The notes under the pieces were generated by a model. It had not been told where the DNA came from. It did not search any database and saw nothing but the letters and a program-made list of their open reading frames with translations. Position numbers and translations under genes: made by a program. This document shows, one piece after another, positions 57,166 through 64,000 of a DNA stretch of 64,000 nucleotides (within the stretch, counting starts at the first letter, position 1; each line of letters opens with the position of its first letter). Source of the stretch: Massospora cicadina (Eukaryota; Entomophthoromycota; Entomophthoromycetes; Entomophthorales; Entomophthoraceae); NCBI GenBank assembly GCA_022478985.1, contig JAKSZP010009256.1:1-64000 (forward strand). Direction: 5' to 3'.

Positions 57166-57462
57166 CTACCACTTGGGTATCCTCCCCTTAACTTCTACTT
57201 ATTTTGCCAAAAGTATTTTATTAATTAGGTGAACCAAAATTAGGCAGGTTTTTAAAATTTATAAGCCTAACATCTAAATACCCATGCTTTGCTACAATAT
57301 TTAAAGTTTATCAGATGATAAGCTCACATTGTAGTCTATAGGCTGTGCCAGCACTACTCTCGAGCCACTCAAACCAACAGCTTTGCTGTTGCCCTCATGG
57401 CTGGTGAGCTGATTATCCTAGCTACTTAATCTACTTAAACTCTAATACTGTTTTTGTTGTGT
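57166..57462. other. Gap before minisatellite
   Basis: About 300 AT-rich bases. Nothing recognised. Confidence 0.5.
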
Positions 57463-57807
57463 TTCAGGTGAGCAATTTGGTGAACTGTTAGATAATATTT
57501 GCCAATTCTCACCCACTCACCAAAATATATTGAACCTATCATACTTGGCTAGCTTCAGGTGACAAATTTGGTGAATTATTAAATAATATTTGCCAATTCT
57601 CACCCACTCACCCAAATAGATTAAACTTATCTAACTTGATTAGCTTCAGGTGAGCAATTTGGTAAATTATTATATAATATTAGCCAATTCTCACCCACTC
57701 ACCCAAATAGATTGAACCCCATCATACTTGATAGTTTTAGATTTGATCTTATTTGCCAATTCTCACCCACTCACCCAAATAGTCTAAACTTATCAGACTT
57801 GAAGGTT
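57463..57807 (+). repeat. Minisatellite, four units of about 91 bp
   Basis: Units begin at 57,463, 57,554, 57,645 and 57,735 with TTCAGGTGAGCAATTTGG-like sequence (the fourth is shortened and altered to TTTTAG...). Each carries TTGCCAATTCTCACCCACTC and CACCCAAATAGA/TATATTGAAC. Spacings are 91, 91 and 90. Confidence 0.92.
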
Positions 57808-57842
57808 TCAGATGTCAGTCAGTACGTCAGTCAGTCAGTGAA
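57808..57842 (+). repeat. Short GTCA microsatellite
   Basis: GTCAGTCAGTACGTCAGTCAGTCAGTG follows the last minisatellite unit directly, in pieces of four bases with one interruption (ACG). Confidence 0.85.
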
Positions 57843-58615
57843 ATTTTTTAAGTAGATCCAATTTGGGCCCATATATTCTGATATGTTTTGTAATTTGTCA
57901 AACTTGATGTAGGGCTTTAGAAGGGTTGTACGCTTATAGTTGGTCCCACGCATGCTGATTGTCTTAGTGGTGCATTGTCATGATTTAGTAATGACATTAA
58001 ATTTAAAAATTCTGTTGCAGAGGTAGAAGGATCTTTTGAATTCTGGTACAGGTTATTGGTGTGGCATAGTAGTTATAAGGATTCTCTAATTTGTTGATCT
58101 GGCTGTCATCGTCAGGTGTCCTGAGTGGGTTGTTAAATTAAAAATCCAATATATGAATTTTTATTAAACTGAAATAAATAGAATGCAAAATAAACTTAAA
58201 CTCTATAATATGTTATTCAATTGGGAAACTAACAAGTGGGTTTATATATGTTTCTAGGGGTTTTAGAGCTAAAAATTATAGGATTGTTGGCAGATCTCAG
58301 GATAAAAATTATTATTTTAATTAGGGAAATTAATGATTTTCAAATTATAGTAAAATATATATAGTTAAAAACTCCCCTATTTGTTTTTATGTTGGTATAA
58401 TTTGAGACAGTTTCCATTGACAATTGATTGATAAGGCACTCCATTGAGGGGCTATAGTTTGCAGTTCCCATAAGGGAGTATATTAGTGACTCTTAACAGC
58501 CTTTTTGAAGTGATGGCGAGTCTTATTGGAGCAATAAATATAAGTTAATTTGGATAAAGGAGGAAAAAGTCATATAATGCAAAGACATGGAGGGTTCTCA
58601 GAATGTTATCATAGT
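57843..58615. other. AT-rich gap without a supported gene
   Basis: About 770 bases. It could hold decayed LTR sequence of the minus-strand element whose integrase scrap follows, but no repeat partner was found. Confidence 0.4.
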
Positions 58616-58900
58616 TGTTCTTCATTTTGGTTGCACAACTCTGTAACAGGTTCCCAAATTCAGATTGTTTGAGCTGCCAAGTTGATAAAAGTTGACCATT
58701 GAGTTGTTTAGATAAGGACTAGGTTGGAATTTTAAGCCAGATAGTAACTTATATGGCATATACTTGGTAGCGCTGTTGTTGAAAATTTTGCAATTCACAT
58801 GTTTGTACTCTTCTAGTGCCAATTTGTCAGTATAAGGACTGCAGACCCTTACTCTTTTGCCTTCACTGGCTACCTTTCATTAGAAGTTTGAGGTAGGAAC
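58616..58900 (-). pseudogene. Integrase C-terminal scrap of a minus-strand gypsy element
   Basis: Frame 58,822-58,622 reads LEEYKHVNCKIFNNSATKYMPYKLLSGLKFQPSPYL. This parallels the end of gypsy integrase cores (F-A-Y-N-N-S-x-H-S-A-T-x-x-T-P-Y-K-L-L-Y-G-x-x-P). No other domain of this element is recognisable nearby. It may have been cut by the LTR-like element to its right. Confidence 0.6.
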
Positions 58901-59009
58901 TCCACAACTCACCATAGCTAACCACTCTACCCTTGGTTGATTAACTACATCATTAGCACTTAGATATGGAACCTTCACCCATCTAGCCATCTCAAAATGA
59001 GTGCTTCTA

Positions 59010-60680
59010 TATAAGTCCTGGAGACCAGCCCCTAAACCTGGATTGGGAACACTACCTACAGGACAAAAAGGGCTCTAAGGCCCAGGTGGACCCTGCCACA
59101 GCTGAGCAATTTGGCACACATGATAGATGAGCGCTGGGTGACCGCTCTTCCCCCCATGGATGCCCTGTTCCCACCCCTTCTCCCTCCATAATCCTTTTTG
59201 GGTTAATAGAGGGAGTTTTCAGAGAGTTTGTGCAAGCCAGGGGCCATGGGCAGGCCCCTGGGATTCCCTACTCCCCTGGCAAATCATGCCAAAATTTTAA
59301 AAAAAATTGCCTGTGGCAACCTGAGGGTCCAGTCTGCAAATTCTGGCCTGGGGGAGCTGGTCCAATTTGTCCAGTGCCAAAAATTGGATTGGGTACAATT
59401 CAGATCCTGGACCAGACATCAAACGACTCAGACCAGCTGCCTCAACTTTCTGGGATAGTTCTGGGCAGCTTGGATCATGCGAATAGCCAAACCCAGATGT
59501 TGGACCAGGTTTTGAACAACTCAGCAAGCTGTCACAGCCATCCAGGGTAAATCTAGGAAATCCAAATCATGCAAGCAGCTGACTCAGATGGTCAGGGCAT
59601 GGATTGGCGCCATCAACTTGGCTTGGGTCCAAAAATGTGGAAAATCTTTTAAAAGATTTTTCAATTTTTCCGGGCCCTTAATCATCCTCCCACCCCCCTC
59701 CCCACCAGACAACCAGATCCCATCGCCAACCCCCAAATGACCAGTCCTGTTACACTTCCCCCAGGCAATGTTCCCAAGTTTTTAAGACGACCGCCCTGCC
59801 CAGGGCCCATTGTTGGTTCATTCTCTTACTTCCTTGCTCTTTGTGCCCAATAAACCTTGAACTCTCGCTCAACTTGTTGCAGCCTCCGTCTGATTTATTT
59901 AATATACTAAAAATTCCACCAATTGATCCAGTGAAGCATTCTGCCACCCAGATCCTTCTTCCAATTCTTGCTGACTATATTATCTGGTTGATTGACCCCA
60001 CCACCTGGCAGCACATCATGAGTATAATAAATCAGCTTGCCTTCAACAACAAAACCATTTTCTCATCCATTATCATGCATCTGTTTAATGAAAATTCATC
60101 CGTTTGCTCTGCTGTTGGCTTTCTGGAAGCTGCTCCTCTATTAGAGCAGCATCAGGCGCATCTACTCCGCCATCTGTGGAAACACCCCTACCTGGCCCAT
60201 CTGCCAATGTCTCACTCACCCATGGGGCCTAGAGCACCCTGTTCAGAGAGAGCTCATTTCTGACACTCTTTGTGGGGCCCATCCTCCCTCTGTTCTCACT
60301 ATTGGTTGTACGACGGGCCTTGTGCCTCCCCTTGTTGGCGCACAACCTTATCCATTCACACTTGAAGGCCAGCAACTGCAAACCTTGGAGGAGTTGTCAT
60401 CCTCTTTACCTCCCTCACCCTTGTGGGTTGCCCCCACAAGACTTGAGGTCACCCCCATTGCAACCATTTGGTTTGCCTTGGGGCCTTCAATACAATATTT
60501 AACTTTTGCTTTCCTCACATTCCCAATAAAACCCCGCTTGTAAAAGTCTCTTGGACCGCTGTGCACTTGGCATTCTGGTCTCTCCACTGGGTGCTCATAC
60601 ACCCTTATTGGGAGCCAAGTCTAATCTTTATAAGCCAGATCCATGACATCCTACATCCATAAAGTCCTCTCTTCCTGACA
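59010..60680 (+). repeat. Diverged LTR related to the element B family (J), about 1.67 kb
   Basis: The start (ATAAGTCCTGG..., 59,011) parallels TGTAAGTCCAGG of the B LTR. The following ~190 bases share the U3 reading (SPGDQPLNLDWEHYL, then NLAHMIDERWVTALPPM after one shift). The end (TGGCATTCTGGTCTCTCC near 60,566 through CTTCCTGACA at 60,671-60,680) parallels TTTGGCATTCTGGTTTGCC and TTTGCCTGACA. The ~1.3 kb middle does not match the B LTR and contains open frames (59,841-60,263; 60,322-60,543) without known domains. No target duplication was found. Confidence 0.6.
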
Positions 60681-61456
60681 GCCCAGCATCTATCTTAATT
60701 GATTCTATTCCATTGAGGTTAATATTCCTTTGTCCCTTGGCATCATATAGCCAGCCAGGTAAGCCCGCTCTAGATTTCCTTAAAGATCCAAGTATTGGAT
60801 TGGTAGTACCAACCACTCTCTAGATGCTTCATCTGACATTTTTACCTCAGGAACATTTTCTCCTATTCTCAAACTATAAGATTTAGATCAACTCAAAATA
60901 GATAAAATTAGGTATTTGGATATTTTATTAGAATAATAAGCTATCTTTCGAATAGGGTGGCCAGAACTTGAGTATTGCAACAGAATGGTATATAGTTACA
61001 GTGAGGAATATAAAGAGTAATAGGGGTGCGGATGTTATGAACTGCCTGAGGATGCATCAGAGACTGTTGGTTTACAAAGGGATATACTGTTTGGCATTTG
61101 TCAGATTATGAGTAATTAATTAAAAATTTTAATAGAATATTTCATATATCACTGTTGAGGCAGAGGCTTAATGTGGATTAATCTATTCTCAAAGTAGAAA
61201 GTGCTTTACTCATTGCTCACCTACTAACTTAGTTATATTTCTAATCAATTAATCTAATAATTTATAGCTTTATTGGTCTTATTAATTCAGCAGTGATTCA
61301 ATTCTCAAAAAGATAATTTATTAGAAAATTTATCATATAATAATTTATATATCATTAAATTATAATCCATTTGCTAGCTTTTCTTTCTTGTAACAATCAC
61401 TTTAGTTACTATGATTCAATTCAAACAGCAAGTTTGGATAATCACACACAAGAAAG
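60681..61456. other. AT-rich upstream region of the right-hand LINE
   Basis: About 780 bases without a gene. It may include the 5' untranslated region of the LINE that starts at 61,457. The boundary was not defined. Confidence 0.45.
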
Positions 61457-62514
61457 ATGGGCGACTTTAATAACAAAAATAATACAACATGGGCGAGTGT
61501 CACGGCAAGCGGTGTACTTAACGGTGCAACTAAGGGCAAGAAACGCCCTGGAGGGGGACCAGGAACCCAAGCCATAAAAAAATTGCAAACTCAGACACCG
61601 TCTGGGATTATGGTATTTACTGTAAAGCACGTGCAATACATGTACATTCAATTCAACCAACCTTTGTCAAAGGTGGAACACAGGATCAGACTCTTCCTTG
61701 GGGATGAGTCACCGACCCTGTGGGAGAAAACATGTGAGGCACAGCCCTCACTTTTCCCTCACGTGGTATACATAGCTACAAACAACATGGGCCACATCTG
61801 GATTGATATTGGTTTCAAAACAGCTGATGAAGCCAATGCTGCAGCAAAAATCTGCGTGGAAATTGCCCTCCCTGAGGGCAAAAAAAGTGTGCACACCGCG
61901 CGCACCAGATAGAACAAAGTGAAAACTTTGTTCATCTACTTTGACTCGCTCCCCACCAACCTTCCTTGTAAGGTAATCGAGGAGGAGCTCCGCAAAGGTC
62001 TTGTGCCTATGGAGAAATCCAACAACTTAAATTACAGCAATTTCGCTTGATGCCCGACCTGTGCACGGGCAAAGCTATTGCTGTAATCAATCCCTTCCCA
62101 GAAGTGGAAGAGGATTTATCCATAACTCCCCGCGCAGCAGAATTTCACTTCATAGATGGGGGCCAGTCAGCTGCATTCCGAGTTACACTGGAACGCGCAC
62201 CACCCATTTGCAACCACTGTGGCTCACTGGGCCACAAGGAACATGCATGCCCTGTAAAAGAGGGCTTAATGGAAAATGATTTTTGTGAAGAAGCTATGGA
62301 CGAAGATAATGAAAACTTCGCCAAAATGACTGATGGCCACCACCCATTCCGCTGGGGTAAAGATGGACTATACTCCATCGTGGACCCAGTTACAAGTAAA
62401 CAGCGTAAAGCAGCACAAAAAGCCCGCAAGAGAGCAGCGGCTGAGGCGGCGGCACACGCGGAATCCGCCATTAACCATAGACAAATTTGGGAGGATATTT
62501 TGGATATCTACTGA
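61457..62514 (+). pseudogene. LINE ORF1 (nucleic-acid-binding protein with CCHC knuckle)
   Basis: This would coat element RNA during retrotransposition. From the ATG at 61,457 it reads 151 residues (N-terminal TWASVTASGVLNG typical of fungal ORF1, then VFTVKHVQYMYIQF...RIRLFL) to a TAG at 61,910. It continues in frame as KTLFIYFDSLPTNLP (RRM-like strand) to a TGA near 62,048, then in another frame to 62,514. The second part has ICNHCGSLGHKEHACP (about 62,203-62,253, C-x2-C-x4-H-x4-C) and a basic Lys/Arg/Ala-rich helix (KQRKAAQKARKRAAAEAAAH). One stop and one stop/frameshift are the only breaks, so the copy is fairly young. Confidence 0.85.
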
Positions 62515-62819
62515 ACCAACCAATCAGAACAATATGCCCAGGTCGAAAATTTTCACAGTAACCAGACTGAGCCACAAAGTGTCTTCAGTCATGCACATAC
62601 TGAGGAACAATGCAACCGCAATTTGGGTGAAAATTCGGTGCACAATGCAACAAAGTTGAACCTCAAAAGTATAAAATCCAATCAACAACCCGCATCAAAT
62701 CAACATGAGACCTGTGCAGGAAAAGTTGATGCAAATGCAAAAACCGCAATTCCCTTGAATCATTGGGTCAGATTAAGGGAACCAACAATGGCAGTGAAAG
62801 AGTTGGAGTACAGACGCGG

Positions 62820-64000
62820 AGCATGGCCAAAATGAGCTGCGGTGGGATAGGACCAGAGGGTCCTCCCAACCGCTCCTGAGGCGCCACGGGCACCTCAGTC
62901 TCAATAGGGATGTTAAATATTGTGGGAGCCAGGGCTCATACGTCCCAAGCCAAAAAGCTGGCATTCCTGCGAAAACCTCTTGTAGACATCTTGGCCATCC
63001 AATAAACCTACTGCCTACAAGGGGAAGAAGAATTCTGGTCAACCAGGGTTGCACCATCACAATCATTATGGACGTCTCACTGTGGGATGATAGTCCAAAA
63101 CAACAAAAAATTTAAAATTACAGATTCATCATCACATTTGCACGGTTGAGTCCTGGTAGCAACAATCACATTACAAGATGAAATAATTTCGTTAGCATGT
63201 ATCTACGCACCATGCACTGCAACTGAGAGAAAAAAAATTTTGAAAAAATTTCTACTCTCACCCTCCCACCAGATATCATCATGTTAGGCGATTTCAACTG
63301 CCGGGATAACCCCAATACAGATTGATGGCCTAATCCCAGGGGATACCCACCTGGACACATTGAATATCGCACAATGAAGGCATCTATTGGCTTACAGGAT
63401 GCTCTTCCCCCCAATTCACCAATCCCTCCCCACATGACAAGACCCAACATATGTGAGGGACTGCTCATATTGATGAGTCATATTGACCACATCCTCATCC
63501 CACAATCCCACCACTCAAGAATCTCCAAATTTACAACAAAAAGATCAATTTTTCTGATCACCAATTAGTTATGGTGCAGTTAGCACCAACCCAATCCCAC
63601 ACACAGGTGTCGCCTTGGAGAAAGCTTCACCCAGAAAATATAAAATTGCCAGAGATATCTGACTGGGTTGAAAACAAGGCTACAAACCCAGAATTCACAG
63701 CCCCATTCACTTTGGATCCCATCGGAACATGGGAAAATTTCAAAAAAGATTTAATCAACAAAACCTGGCATATTGCATCACGCAAGTACACCACAGACAC
63801 AGCCACAATCAAGCGTACCTTGGCAGAACTAGACCTCCTGGAAATGAATCTCCAAGATCTGGCTATAGCCCTAACTGGGGATGCAAATGGGCAGAAATTT
63901 CAGCCTGACTTAACATTCTCATCTTTGAACACCAACACAGAATCAAAGTATCGAACAAAGGTAAGTTCATAAAGGTAGGCAAAACCTGTTTGACATACTT
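62820..64000 (+). pseudogene. LINE ORF2, N-terminal part: APE-type endonuclease and linker (cut by window end)
   Basis: The apurinic/apyrimidinic-like endonuclease would nick target DNA to prime reverse transcription. Readable across frames are SIGMLNIVGARAHTSQAKKLAFLRK and VDILAIQ-TY (about 62,900-63,012; the catalytic Glu codon after IQ is now TAA). SLACIYAPCTATERKKFLKKF follows at about 63,190-63,245, IMLGDFNCRDNPNTD at about 63,278-63,322, SHIDHILIPQ near 63,478-63,507 and SDHQLVMVQL near 63,556-63,586. The frame 63,571-63,972 is the EN-RT linker (WRKLHPENIKLPEI...). RT lies beyond the window. It directly follows ORF1 on the same strand. Confidence 0.88.

Noticed and set aside
57463..57807. 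CRISPR-like array
   Set aside because: The ~91-bp units are tandem with no unique spacers, in a eukaryotic transposon-rich context.
59230..59550. Overlapping open frames on both strands (76-106 residues)
   Set aside because: They overlap each other in a GC-richer LTR-like region with no known domain and no conserved frame seen in another copy.
1..64000. Repeat-induced point mutation (RIP) as the cause of decay
   Set aside because: TGA and TAG stops are common and CpG looks sparse, but I could not compute RIP indices, and many breaks are indels. Not claimed.

Overview
The window looks like a piece of a large, transposon-saturated eukaryotic genome. I found no credible host gene, tRNA, rRNA, CRISPR array or bacterial-type operon. 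Almost everything I can identify is a decayed mobile element: Ty3/gypsy LTR retrotransposons, APE-type LINEs, a Helitron, and a small non-LTR family described here as element F. Moderate-to-low GC, long AT-rich decay tracts, chromodomain gypsy elements and LINE ORF1 proteins with a CCHC knuckle suggest a fungus with an expanded genome, for example an entomophthoralean or a rust. That placement is an inference and is not proven by the sequence.

Layout from left to right. 1-1660: the 3' end of a LINE ORF2 (+). 2003-7000: gypsy element A (+), carrying a perfect 54-bp-arm palindrome at 3088-3210. 8.1-10 kb: a minus-strand gypsy Gag-like remnant with a TGGCGCC-type primer-binding site. 10.9-14.8 kb: tandem repeats and three copies of a short LTR-like family (H). 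15.06-20.31 kb: two divergent copies of F, a ~1.9 kb non-LTR element with a single ORF1-like coding region. One F copy was split by a solo LTR with 5-bp target duplications. 21.04-24.87 kb: an LTR pair around a non-pol interior. 26.2-31.1 kb: a minus-strand Helitron. 31.43-42.36 kb: gypsy element D (-), containing another LTR-like direct-repeat pair. 42.50-56.36 kb: gypsy element C (+), whose Gag region carries a collagen-like Gly-X-Y tract. C was split inside its reverse transcriptase by chromodomain gypsy element B (46,735-52,856, -; target duplication ATACC). 57.5 kb: a minisatellite. 58.6 kb: an integrase scrap. 59.0-60.7 kb: an LTR related to B. 61.46-64.0 kb: the 5' half of another LINE (+), cut by the window end.

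The strongest new signal is the F system. Its 3' tail (GGGTTGG..., then an ACTA-type motif and poly-A) recurs as very short insertions, from under 20 to 50 bp. Each is flanked by perfect or near-perfect 14-17 bp target duplications (21.39, 23.62, 39.75 twice, 52.02 kb), and two sites have an uninterrupted LTR partner in the window for comparison. This looks like extreme 5'-truncated target-primed reverse transcription by LINE machinery. Second-tier signals are the collagen-like Gag, the reading frame that runs from pol into the U3 of the B-type LTR, and the perfect palindrome inside a heavily decayed element.
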